Assembly: GCA_000827325.1 (NCBI GenBank)
Contig: KN832872.1
Coordinates: forward strand, 1,736,001 to 1,800,000
Reading direction: 5' to 3'
Source of the DNA: Oidiodendron maius Zn
Taxonomy: Eukaryota; Ascomycota; Leotiomycetes; Myxotrichaceae
Length of the DNA stretch: 64,000 nucleotides
The notes beneath the pieces are model-generated. The model saw only the letters and a list, made by a program, of their open reading frames with translations. It was not told the origin of the DNA and made no database searches. Below are positions 1 through 9,411 of the stretch, piece by piece; position 1 is the stretch's first letter; each line of letters starts with the position of its first letter. Both the position numbers and the translations under genes were made by a program.

Positions 1-771
1 ATTCGCATATCCTGCCTTGTAAGTGAACATATCTCCAACCTTGAAAATGGAAGAAAATACTAATTAGAAATTAGAACGAGTGCATATCAAGGAAACACTC
101 CCTCAAATGATTCTGTCCAGGTACCTTACAGTCCATTGTTCAAGACCATGTACACCCAAGGCCTCACCGCGCCCCTTTTCTCGCTCGCCATACTCCGAGA
201 CATCTCCGGGCCATCTGGATACCTTTCCCTCGGAGGAACGCCGCCAGTAGATTTTGTTGACGACTTCACCAGCACACCTATATTAGTCACCACCATCACC
301 GGCTACCCTAAAGGATATGATTTCTACACAATCGAAGTCGAGTCCGTTCAGGTTGGTCGGAAATCCTCGCCTGGAGGGAAATACATAGTCGATTCCGGAA
401 CCACGCTGAACTACATGCCAACTCCCATCGCCACCGCCGTCAACAATGCATTCTCGCCGCCGGCGGTTTATAGCGATGACGTGGGGGCATATCTCGTGGA
501 CTGCAAAGCCAAGGCTCCCAGCCTAGGCATAACCATTAGCGGGACGGTTTTCTACACCAACCCCCTGGACATGATCCTGCTGGCCGGCACAGACGAAAAC
601 GGGAACGATGTCTGCATCACTGGCGTTGTTGATGGCGGAAATGATCCTTCCCAGGACGTGTACATCCTCGGCGATGTATTCCAGAAGAATGTTGTCTCGG
701 TATTTGATATCGGAGCGGTTGAGATGAGATTTGCCCCGAGAGAATTCTACCCAAGTAACGACCCGTACTAA
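1..771 (+). CDS. Secreted pepsin-like aspartic protease, 3' part
   Basis: This is the C-terminal part of an A1-family aspartic endopeptidase, an acid protease that is usually secreted or wall-bound; the 5' part lies outside the window. The last coding bases of an upstream exon (1-18) are followed by a GTAAGT donor, a CTAAT branch-like site near 60 and a TTACAG acceptor ending at 131. The final exon is 132-771. That joint reads through in frame to PLFKTMYTQGL. The second catalytic motif is visible as VDSGTTLNY, with GYLSLGG before it and the typical late YILGDVFQKNVVSVFD segment (the ILGD.F...VVFD signature). Two cysteines in the C-lobe could form the usual disulfide. The N-lobe DTGS motif and signal peptide cannot be seen. 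The acceptor could also be the CCAG at 120, but that breaks the frame with exon 1. Confidence 0.85.
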
Positions 772-1208
772 ATAATAAATTATGAACGAAAATGGGAGCC
801 GGTGTAACTGGACATACTGTATATAGGAAATATCATGACTGGTTTACGAGACAATTTGTTATTTTTCCAGATACGCTGCCTAGTCCTGTGATAGTGACAA
901 CCAAGGGAATGGTAAGCTACCATGGTTTTGAAACACATCAAAAAGGGTGGCTAACAGTTTTTTCAATCATTTAACCTGCCAATAGTGAAGAGGAAGAAGT
1001 GCAGATTTAGTTACATCTAAGGAAATGATGAGAATATGACGCCTTAAGTTGGTACTCAATACCGTTTTGGTTGCATAGGGCGAGCATGGTTATAGGCCAC
1101 AGACTTAATCCGAACGAGAAGCATGCAAGCGTACGACCGAACACTAATAATATGTCTACCTAGACCTCCACAGCACGTTTCATTGAAACAAGTAACTTAT
1201 ATTGCTCT
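772..1208. other. Intergenic, no gene seen
   Basis: This stretch separates the protease stop from the 3' end of the convergent hydrolase gene. A 60-codon open frame at 792-974 has no recognisable content and is treated as chance. The stretch probably holds two facing 3' ends. Confidence 0.5.
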
Positions 1209-1877
1209 TTATTGATGCGCCTTAGCGAAGCCTTCTTGAAACTGGGAAGCAGTGGTAACAAATCCCCTATTGTTCAATACTTTGCCCAGTATCATATCAT
1301 GTACGTCCTCGCCCGCGTCCGCACAGCCGTCAGAAATGACCGTCACCACAAACTCTTCGTCGGTCGACGCGATCGCAGTCCTCATAACACATCCAGACGT
1401 GCTCAACCCAGTGAGGACCAGCGATTTGATGCCTTTCTCGTGCAAGAAATCTTTCAACCCAGGCGATTTGAGTGCAGAAACATGACCTGGCCTTCTGGCG
1501 AACGTGATGTCCGCACTGCCTTCGAGTAACTCGCCAGGCTCGTCCCCGCCACCGCTTTTCATAGCGCCCACAATATTTGTGAGTCTCTCCGAGCCTTTGC
1601 AAGTCGGATACGGTGCCAAGTTGGGGTCGATCAGGCAGTGAATCACTTTGATACCCTGCGACTTTGCCCAAGTCCTCAACCTGGCGGCAGTTTGGAGAGC
1701 GGCAGGAGCCTGTGGCCCGCCAGCCTTTTCAATAAACATGGAGTGAAAGTCTAGCAGTAACAAAGCTGTCTGGGGGGTTCCGTAGTAACCAGGTGTCGTT
1801 TGGTCTCCTGTATTGAATGTGGCTGCCAGCGTTGCCATGACTGCTGATTCTCGTGGCCCGGCAGTTGATAATGCCAA
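1209..1877 (-). CDS. Isochorismatase-family cysteine hydrolase
   Basis: This is a single-exon gene for a small cytosolic hydrolase of the isochorismatase-like fold, a family that includes isochorismatase, nicotinamidase and N-carbamoylsarcosine amidase. The open frame has 222 codons. The internal ATG at residue 14 (position 1838) gives a 209-residue protein close to the family norm and is the likelier start. The nucleophile motif is clear (TGLSTSGCVMRTA, Cys followed by V) and the acidic residue lies in ALLLLDFHSMF near residue 43. The usual catalytic lysine region reads FARRPGHVSALKS, so Arg seems to stand where Lys is expected; my alignment is by eye. The substrate cannot be told. It is divergent from the dead transporter gene at 2438, sharing about 0.6 kb of upstream sequence. 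Confidence 0.85.
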   Translation of the reverse strand: MALSTAGPRESAVMATLAATFNTGDQTTPGYYGTPQTALLLLDFHSMFIEKAGGPQAPAALQTAARLRTWAKSQGIKVIHCLIDPNLAPYPTCKGSERLTNIVGAMKSGGGDEPGELLEGSADITFARRPGHVSALKSPGLKDFLHEKGIKSLVLTGLSTSGCVMRTAIASTDEEFVVTVISDGCADAGEDVHDMILGKVLNNRGFVTTASQFQEGFAKAHQ

Positions 1878-2437
1878 GATGGGACGATTCAGAGTGCTGT
1901 AACTATCTCAAACGTGGTGCAGGAAAGGGACCACAGTCTGCTGAGTGCTTAATATTGCGCAACTGCTATTTTAGAACAATTAGCAAGTATGCTTCTCAAA
2001 AACAGGGAGAGAATTCAAATAGGCTATTTGTAACAGTTTTCCAGCAATATATATCCCTAGCGAACAACTTGAGGTTGGTGCTAGAGTGACAAGGCCGGCG
2101 TGACAGCACCGATACGGCGATCGCTCGGCCGGTGTTAACAACTCGCTCCGCGATGACCGGACCTACACAAGAGTTATATTGAAGATCCCCATGATAAAAA
2201 TATATCCAAGCTGCAAGAGAAAGCTGCTGTAAAATTTCAAGAATCTTATTCAGAAAGGCCAATTGCTTGCCTGTTCCCTTCATTACTTGGGCTCGGAAAA
2301 ATAGCTTTGAAGACCAAATTCCGGCCCTGATATACATGACAGAGCAAAGCCCAATAAACTAACACCAGCAAAGCTGGTAGTCGTCATGGCTGATAATGGT
2401 GATGGACTTCTAATGACACCAAAAGATCCACGCCAGC
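1878..2437. promoter_or_regulatory. Divergent upstream region of hydrolase and transporter relic
   Basis: About 560 bp lie between two divergently oriented genes, so the stretch should hold both promoters. No motif is strong enough to name. Short open frames here have no recognisable content. Confidence 0.4.
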
Positions 2438-4150
2438 ATGAATCCAGCCAGGGGATCATCACATCGTCCACCGGCTCGCAACAACTCGCACCCTGATAAC
2501 CAACAGAATGACCTTGCTATTGACATGGCCCAAGATCCCACGTACAAGGATGAGCAAACCGAGAAAAAGATGGAAGACGAGATTGGTAATGGCAATCCAG
2601 AGTTTAAGATGGATGATAAACCATATTCTGTCTTCACCCATAACGAGAAGAAAATGATCATCCTCTGCGCAGGCCTCTGCGCATTCTTCTCTCCAATCTC
2701 GGGCCAGATCTACTTTCCATCCCTCGATGCCATTGCCGCCGACCTTCATGTGTCCTCCTCTCTAGTCAACTTAACAATCACAACTTACTTAGTAAGTGCG
2801 ATTAGAAGAGAGTCGAACTTTTTGTCCTGACCTGGGCCAGATTATGCAAGGTTTTGCACCTGCATTCGTTGGTGGTTTCTCTGACAGCTCAGGACGGAGA
2901 CCTACCTACTTTATATGATTCATTATATATATGGCTGCCAATATCGGCCTATGTATCCAAAGCAACTATGCCGCGCTGATGGTCTTACATTGTCTCCAGG
3001 CTGCAGGGGGCAGTGGCACTGTAGCTCTTGCTCAGGCAGTCGTATCTGATATCGTCACATCGCAAGAGCGGGGGGTCTACATCTCATACATGTCGGTTGC
3101 CCCGCAGGCTGGACCGTCGCTTGGTCCCATAATCGGTGGTCTTCTCGGGCAGCAACTTGGTTGGCATTCGGTGTTCTGGTTCTTGCTTATCTGCACAGCC
3201 GTGGTGTTTGTTTTGGTCGCTCTGTTTATGCCAGAGACTTGTAGGAAGTTGTGGACGATGGATCTGTCCCGCCGCCCAAATAGATCTGGTGTTACATCAA
3301 CACAAAGATCGAGAAGAGATTAATCTCGGAAGGACGACCTATCCCTTACGATAAGCGGGATGAACTTGCCAAGAAGAACAAGCTTAGATTTCCTAATCCA
3401 TTAGAAACAGTCAAGATTGTATTTACAAAAGAGGCTGGCTTTATATTGGGATATATCGGTATCATGTGCTGCTGTTTCTATGCCACAACAGCTCTGATCC
3501 CCTCCCAGTTTGGAGCGATCTATGGCTTCAACCAGATCCAGATTTCGCTCTGTCATCTGCCTCTAGGTTGCGGAAGCCTTCTTGCCGCCTTTGTACGCGG
3601 CCAGTTCATCGATGCGAGATACAGGTACCACGCCAAACGCCTAGGCATGCCACTAGAAATCAATCGTCGTGTAGATCTCAGTAACTTCCCAATCGAGAGG
3701 GCATGTCTAGAAGTGGCCATTCCAACCGTCGCTCTCGGATCGGCATGTACCATTGGCTTTGGGTGGATGGTTCAATACAAAGTCAATCTAGCCGGTCCAT
3801 TGATCCTCCTCTTCTTCATTGGCTTCTGTACAAGCTCGTCCATAAACACAATCTCTGTCTTGCTCATTGACATATATCCCGGGAAAGCAGGCACTGCCAC
3901 GGCAGCTAATAACTTGGTTCGCTGCTGGTTAGGGGCTGGTGCAACAAGTGGCGTGGTACCTCTGATCAACAAGGTTGGCATGGGTTGGACAACAACATTG
4001 TTTGGCCTTCTAGTCTATGCCTTCAGCCCTATCCTCTGGTACGTTATGAATAACGGTCCTAAGTGGCGTCGTGCCACTAAGGCAAGAAAGGAGCAACAAG
4101 AAGACGAGAGAAGAAGAAAAAAGGTCGACGATGGTGAAAGGGGTGGGTAG
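2438..4150 (+). pseudogene. DHA1-type MFS drug transporter, inactivated
   Basis: This is a member of the 12-helix DHA1 family of proton-drug antiporters (TPO/FLR-like). It is recognisable along its whole length: acidic N-terminus, first helix GLCAFFSPISGQIYFPSL, FSDSSGRRPTYF loop (the GRR motif), YISYMSVAPQAGPSLGPIIGG (antiporter motif C) and a DLSNFPIERA loop. The C-terminal half ends in a charged tail at 4150. A normal intron (GTAAGT at 2792 to CCAG at 2840) is preserved. The frame is broken at least three times: an in-frame TGA near 2918 after GRRPTYFI, a one-base shift near 3248 after ETCRK, and a TAG near 3281. The rest is well conserved, so inactivation looks recent. Sequencing error at three separate sites is less likely but not excluded. 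Confidence 0.8.
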
Positions 4151-4741
4151 TTAATCGGTGGGTGTATTTCTTGTTGCATGCAACTCCATCTTACTCGTGC
4201 TGGTTCGCAAAATATTACCCTAAGTTGAATTGACTGTTAGATGAAGCCCCGATTTATAAGTCAGGGAATACTGTGCGCCCTGTAGTGCTGACAGCTCAAA
4301 GGATGGTAACACTACTGGCTTCAAAACTCTCCTCCAACACTAGAATCGATTGAGATAAAGTACAGTACATAGGAGCTAAGATTGATAAGATAAACATCAG
4401 GCGTCCAAGTGGATGTCGCGGGCATTAGTCTTCACATAGCTACTCGTGTAGTCCCACAGCCAGCGTCTCGGCTTCCGAGCCGGCTTCCGAAGTTCTCCGC
4501 TTCATAATCAACCCCGCGAAATAAAAGTTAAATATTTATAATCGATGCTGTAAGCTCGACCCTCAATTTCTAATGGTCATGTACGTCAGGTGATATCGTC
4601 TTGCACCATTTTAAGCTTTATCTCGATTTGGTGAACATATTCCCATCCAAGTTGTATATCTCTAGAGTTATTGCACATCTCTAGAAAAGATAGCAGTTGC
4701 GCTCTACAGTCGTCAATTTGCACCGGCCGATTATTGTGACA
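4151..4741. promoter_or_regulatory. Intergenic with GST promoter
   Basis: About 590 bp lie between the transporter relic and the GST gene in the same direction. No gene is seen. A short inverted GC-rich motif (AGCCGGCTTCCGA) occurs near 4480, and AT-rich sequence precedes the GST start. Confidence 0.35.
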
Positions 4742-5900
4742 ATGGCTCCATCCACTGCAGATAACCCTGAAGATAAGGATGTCTACAAATTTAACTTCGA
4801 AAAGAATGGGACGTTCAAGCGGCAGGTATCCTCTTTCAGATCGTGGGTTTCAACTGAGCCAGGGGCTCGTTTTCCGGCCGAAAAGGATCGCTATGTATGC
4901 TCATATTTTTCTACATGTTTATAAAGATAATTATTATATTATGCGGTAATAATTTCGTTAGGTACTTTATATGAATCGTGGATGTCCTTGGGCTTCGAGA
5001 GCCAATCTCGTGAGGACACTGAAAGGATTAGAAGACGTAATTCAAATGGTCGTTCTGGACTGGGAATTGTTTCCCGAGGGATGGTGAGCCGAGTGTCCTC
5101 TATTCATTATATATTTCTAAATACATGCCCAGGTCATTTACCGGCCGTGATGGAAGCGATGAGATTGATCCTCTTTATGGCTTCAAGCGCCTTTCCGAGC
5201 TTTATTTCAAAGCAGAGCCTTCTTTTTCCGGCCGTTATACCGTTCCTGTCCTCTGGGACAAAGTCCATGAGACTATTGTCTCTAATGAATCGTCTGAGAT
5301 AATCCGCATGCTGTACTCTGCGTTCGATGCTTTCCTTCCTGCCTCATTACAGGAGAAAAACAAGCCAGATGGTGGGCTTCTGCCACCTCATCTCCTTTCT
5401 GAAATTGATGATATGAACTCCTGGGTGTATGATACCATTAATAATGGTGTGTACAAAGCTGGATTCGCTGCCAACCAATCAGCTCATGAAGAGGCTGTCC
5501 GCGCGATTTTCAAGTCTCTCGACCGTGTCGAGGATATCTTAGCCAAATCGACAGGACCTTACTTGTTCGGGTCGCACGTCACCGAAGCAGATATCAGATT
5601 ATATCCCACAATCGCAAGGTTCGATGTTGCTTATTATGCACTCTTCATGTGTAATTTGAAGATGATTCGTCATGACTACCCTGAAATTCAGAAATGGTTT
5701 TTGAGGTTGTACTGGGACGAGAGTGGGGAGACGAGGGGCGCATTTAAAGCGTCGACTTTTTTTGATGCGGTAAGGCCATCCATATATATAGAGAGGCTGA
5801 ATACTGATAGCTTCAGATTAAAAAGGGCTATGCGCAGACACCAAGGAAGAATTTTCTTCCCCTCGGCCCTGATCCTGATGTCCTGCCTGTGGCCTCTTAA
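4742..5900 (+). CDS. Glutathionyl-hydroquinone reductase / omega-like GST (ECM4/GTO type)
   Basis: This enzyme uses glutathione to reduce glutathionyl-hydroquinones or remove glutathione from substrates; it is a cytosolic thioredoxin-fold GST. Four exons join cleanly: 4742-4894, 4962-5083, 5133-5769 and 5817-5900, giving 331 residues. The start codon (ATGGCTCC) has a good context. The catalytic cysteine is in GCPWASRANLVRTLKGLED, the family hallmark CPWA. It is followed by FTGRDGSDEIDPLYGFKRL, the thioredoxin-domain end (TVPVLWDK), the C-terminal helical domain with YLFGSHVTEADIRLYPT, and the tail KKGYAQTPRKNFLPLGP, a strongly conserved family ending. A fungal protein here would normally read YACPWAHR; this copy has RGCPWASR, which keeps the nucleophile. 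It converges with the racemase gene, with stop codons about 50 bp apart. Confidence 0.92.
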
Positions 5901-5952
5901 GTGGTTATCCAGGTTGGTATATGTAGGGAGAAATTCTGTCAATTAACAATTG

Positions 5953-6684
5953 CTATGCCAAAGCAAGGGCGGTGAGAAATTGTATCCCATATCTAACTCC
6001 ATCAATGATTTTAATCTCACTGGGAAGAATATCCCTGAGTAATTTCTCTAGGGGCGCCATTCCTGCACAGCCCAGAATGATACAGCGTGCACCATGATCA
6101 ATCAACCTAGATGTACATTCTTCAATCCTTCTAAGAACCTCATCTCTTGGCCTGGATTCCAATTCCAAGACCCCTAAACCTGTAGATATCACACCCGCGC
6201 TAGAATCGAGTGCTCCAGCGACTCGAACGGATGTCGTTAAAATTGGCTGCCAGGCCATCGCCGTGGTCACGATGCCAAACTTGCGATCTAACATAGTAGC
6301 TGCATGTAGCGATGCTTGAAATATTCCCATCACGGGAATATGAACGTTCTCACGTAGAACCTGTACCAATGGGTGGTCTGAGAAGCAACAGATTAGAATG
6401 CCGTCCAGACGTGTTTTGGCGACAGCTTCCAGAATGACCGGGAGCATTAGTGCGGCTGAGATAACAGAATCTGTCTGATTCTCTATAGCCGCTGGGCATC
6501 CTGATATATCCGAGCCGTCGACGAAAGAGAGAGTTGCATAAGGAGTTTCGGAGTAGAGTCGCTTCAGGTCCGTTGTCATTGCGCTGGTGGAATTGGGGTT
6601 GACAAGGAGGAGATGGCAGTTCTTCTGCTCCAGAGGCATTTTTACGTTAATGTACCGGCAATCAGTGTTTACAGAAGGGGTCAA
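5953..6684 (-). CDS. DCG1: Asp/Glu/hydantoin racemase family protein
   Basis: This is a member of the aspartate/glutamate racemase superfamily, closest in layout to hydantoin racemase and yeast DCG1, a gene under nitrogen-catabolite control. The open frame has 243 codons. The ATG at residue 16 (MPLEQKNCHLLLVNPNST, position 6639) puts the conserved LLVNPNST strand at the usual distance from the start and is preferred. Both catalytic cysteines are in place: ICCFSDHPL in the first half and ILGCAGM in the second. No intron is evident. The family moves a proton at the alpha carbon of 5-substituted hydantoins or amino acids without a cofactor; the real substrate is unknown. Its position beside an isochorismatase-like hydrolase invites a link with hydantoin or ureide breakdown. 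Confidence 0.88.
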   Translation of the reverse strand: MTPSVNTDCRYINVKMPLEQKNCHLLLVNPNSTSAMTTDLKRLYSETPYATLSFVDGSDISGCPAAIENQTDSVISAALMLPVILEAVAKTRLDGILICCFSDHPLVQVLRENVHIPVMGIFQASLHAATMLDRKFGIVTTAMAWQPILTTSVRVAGALDSSAGVISTGLGVLELESRPRDEVLRRIEECTSRLIDHGARCIILGCAGMAPLEKLLRDILPSEIKIIDGVRYGIQFLTALALA

Positions 6685-7129
6685 GAAAGGGAGTATTCTT
6701 TGATGATAAGTGTGTGAGAGCGCAATCTGCTTATATTATGAGATAAGAATTCCCGACACCTAAACCGCGTCGGACAACATCACGTGTTAAGTTTGGTAGA
6801 GTGGTTAATACGTATGACTCGGGTAGTTTTCGATATCATATGCCTTCAGGCACAGCTCAAATCCTGCAGCTGTCGCGGCCGAGAAATAGCCATCAATTTT
6901 ATTTTTATATTTTTTATTTGACCTCCATGTTGTCTCTTGTTCGCTTACAGATATTCGCTTGGACGCCGAGTTCGGTTAAGTACCTTGCTGCCTTCTCTCC
7001 ATCAGTCGCAAATAGTCTCGACACCATTAAATTTTGGCTGAAGCTCATCGCCTCTCAGAATAAGAGAGCACTCTATGAAAGCACACAAATAGTAGAGCTA
7101 GAATCTATATATTTAGATCATAGCTCATC
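6685..7129. other. Intergenic between racemase and aprataxin
   Basis: About 445 bp hold the divergent upstream regions of the racemase and aprataxin genes plus a tRNA-Ser-like sequence listed separately. A CACGTG hexamer lies at 6781-6786. A T-rich tract follows the tRNA-like part at about 6898-6918. Confidence 0.5.
6787..6876 (+). other. Degenerate tRNA-Ser-like sequence (tRNA relic or tRNA-derived SINE head)
   Basis: The 3' half matches a fungal serine tRNA closely: the CATATGCCTTC variable-arm side, a T-arm with AAATCCTGC, and the 3' acceptor strand AGCTGTC followed by G. The A box reads TGGTAGAGTGG and fits the Pol III consensus. The anticodon arm starts GTATGACTCG and ends ATCATATGC but holds about 11 extra bases, which could be a small intron or an insertion. 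The 5' acceptor strand (TTAAGTT) no longer pairs with AGCTGTC, and the B box has changed from GGTTCGAATCC to AGCTCAAATCC. A working tRNA is therefore unlikely. Either a decayed tRNA-Ser gene or the head of a tRNA-derived SINE would fit; a T-rich stretch follows about 20 bp downstream. Confidence 0.55.
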
Positions 7130-8039
7130 ATGTCTGAAGGGAATGATTCAGATCCAAATTTAGATCAAAAACCACCCAATGTACCTCCAGCCTCGTCATC
7201 AGCCTCGCCCCATCCTATCCCACGGAATGCCTGTACGCGCTATGGAGAACCCAATATTGACAAGTACTTACTTGTCTCTAGTTACTGCACTGATGTCGAG
7301 AGAAGGAAAGGTACCGACTAAACCGGCGAACATCCTGCACAAATCAACATCGAATGCTTTCAGCAAGTTTGACAAACGTGACGGTTTAGGAAGTTACATT
7401 CAGAACCCCGAGAGGAGCAACGTGTCTCAAATTATATTCTACAACGATGAATTTGTCGGGATCAATGACCTTTATCCCAAATCCAGTGTGCACTGCCTCC
7501 TCCTTCCACGCTCTCCCAAGCATCAGAGAATGCACCCCGTTGCGGCCTTTGAAGATAGGGAATTCCTTGCTTCAGTGCGGGAAAATGCAGCGAAGCTTAA
7601 GACACTAGTGGCGAAGGAACTTCAGCGCAGATATGCACGATTCTCGGCCCAGGAGAAAGCCCGAGAAGCAGTCCTAAATGGCGAAGTGGAGCTGAAAGAT
7701 GGCGAGGAGTTACCCGAAGGCCGCGATTGGGAGCAAGAAGTACGAGTTGGGATACATGCACATCCGTCTATGAACCACTTACATATCCATGTCATAAGTG
7801 TGGATTGCTTCTCAGAGAAGATGCGCTATAAGAATCATTACAATTCATTCTCAACGCCATTTTTCGTCGAATTGGATGCTTTCCCATTATCCGCCGATGA
7901 TGAGAGAAGGCATCCTGGGAGGAATGGCTACCTAAATAGTAATTTAAAATGCTGGCGTTGTGGGAGGGATTTTGGAGTCAAATTCGCATTGCTCAAGGAA
8001 CACCTGGCAGTGGAATTCGAGGAATGGAAGAAGGAATGA
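7130..8039 (+). CDS. hnt3: Aprataxin-like DNA-adenylate hydrolase
   Basis: Aprataxin removes AMP from abortive DNA-ligation ends in the nucleus during single-strand break repair. Two exons (7130-7232 and 7282-8039) give 286 residues. The 49-bp intron (GTACGC...CTCTAG) creates RNAFTALM, matching the conserved fungal start of the domain (RNAFTELM). The order is: Ser/Pro-rich N-terminus, HIT domain with VGINDLYPKSSVHCLLLPR, the catalytic histidine triad H200-L-H202-I-H204, an HYNSF segment, then a C-terminal zinc knuckle with C258-W-R-C261, H275 and E279 (C2HE type as in yeast Hnt3). All key residues are present. The second exon alone stays open upstream of its true joint, so a naive single-exon model would give a wrong N-terminus. 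Confidence 0.93.
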
Positions 8040-8258
8040 AAACTCAGCCTATCAATGTCTCTATATCCATTGTCAATGACCATTTCAAGTTGCAGAGTAT
8101 AGTCCCGTATAACCATCGCAGAGGCTTGCCTGAAGCAAAAATCAACCGGCCATCCCCAAATGATATGATGAGCAATCGCGTGTATTTCTTGAACTTAAAT
8201 CCGTGATCTCAGGGGGGCATACCGTATTCATGCATGTGCACGCTTATAATTAAACTCC

Positions 8259-8870
8259 CTAGGCTCGCTGAAATAATTCTAAGATTCCCGTCTTACCAGT
8301 AGCGGCGGCCACATCCAGCGCAGTCCTCCCGTTCTGGTCTTCAGAAAGAGGATCCAGTTCTTTCAAAAATAATTGAGACAGATGCTTGTCATGTGACTTT
8401 GTTGTATAAGGTGTCCGTTTTCTCCTTGCAATAGCGTGTAGCGCCGATTCACCTTCGTTATTCCTAATAGTGACATCTAATTTGTCCTCATAAAATATCG
8501 TCTTAATGTTGTCGCAAACGTTAATAGAGCATCCGCAGTCCAGGAACTTCTTCCATAGATCTAGACAGTCCATATAATAGTCTCTACCATGCTCTTCAGT
8601 GAATCGCTTCCGCGAGGGTTGGCAGACCTGTAAATGCTTGCCTGCCATATGGTGTACGGCTGTTGCGCCTATTGGGTCCGGCTCAAGCAGATTGGCGCCA
8701 AGTCTCAGAGAAACAAGCAAACTTGTGGACAAAGAGTACGTAGAGCACTGCGGAGAGGTAGGAGTCCCTCGTTATATTTTGTTTCATCAAGAGCTTGCAT
8801 ATATAGCGCCCTCGTTGTAGAAGCATCACTATTATCTCGAGATCGATATTCGGGTTGTCGAAAATGTGAT
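8259..8870 (-). pseudogene. Ankyrin-repeat protein fragment, broken
   Basis: The reverse strand encodes a recognisable ankyrin-repeat C-terminus: LRLGANLLEPDPIGATAVHH, a spacer, NEGESALHAIA and NGRTALDVAAATGKTGILEL, ending at 8259. Upstream, in a different frame, lies matching repeat sequence (YNEGLLPLRSALRTL) at about 8735-8790. The two join only by a shift at about 8732-8736, where no plausible intron fits. No convincing start codon is seen. It is best read as the tail of a host ankyrin gene with at least one frameshift and a lost 5' end. A longer intron-split gene with a sequencing error is the alternative. Confidence 0.6.
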
Positions 8871-9411
8871 GAAGTAAGTTCCTCTATCCTTACTTACTAT
8901 TAGGATGTCGGCTCCATATCCCAGTACCCTGAAGATAGGAAAATTCTCTGGTTGTGAAATATCTGGAATCTTTTCATACCAGTTAGTAACAGTCAGAAGC
9001 GCGCTCCGACCAAGCTAAATGAACAGGTTGATATCTTTGAACTTTTCAAAAACAGCCCCTACGAGAGATTCGAATCATAATAACAAGCTCCAGTCTCATC
9101 CATTGTAAATATTCAATGGAGGCTGCCGGATCAAAGACGAAGCACGGCTTGTCCTCGAGACCTTGTGGCATTTGACTCTTACTCTTTCAATGGTATCGGG
9201 ACAATTCCAATCAAACGGCCTTTCTTTGTCAAGTGAAATTAAGTACAATGTTATTGTCAGAGATAAATATCAAAATCTAGCCTCCCGTAGAAGATTCAAC
9301 AGGCAACGAACTCAATAATCACAGGAACAGAAACAGATTTCTAGAGCCATATTTAGTAGCCCGTAACTCACTGCCATATTGCAAACGCCTACGCATTAAC
9401 CGACATCAAAT
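8871..9411. other. Intergenic, no gene seen
   Basis: About 540 bp of AT-rich sequence lie ahead of the repeat-protein gene. It should contain that gene's promoter and perhaps the lost start of the ankyrin relic. No RNA gene or repeat was recognised. Confidence 0.35.

Noticed and set aside
792-974. 60-codon open frame after the protease gene
   Set aside because: No motif and no codon pattern to support it; it lies in a probable 3' untranslated region.
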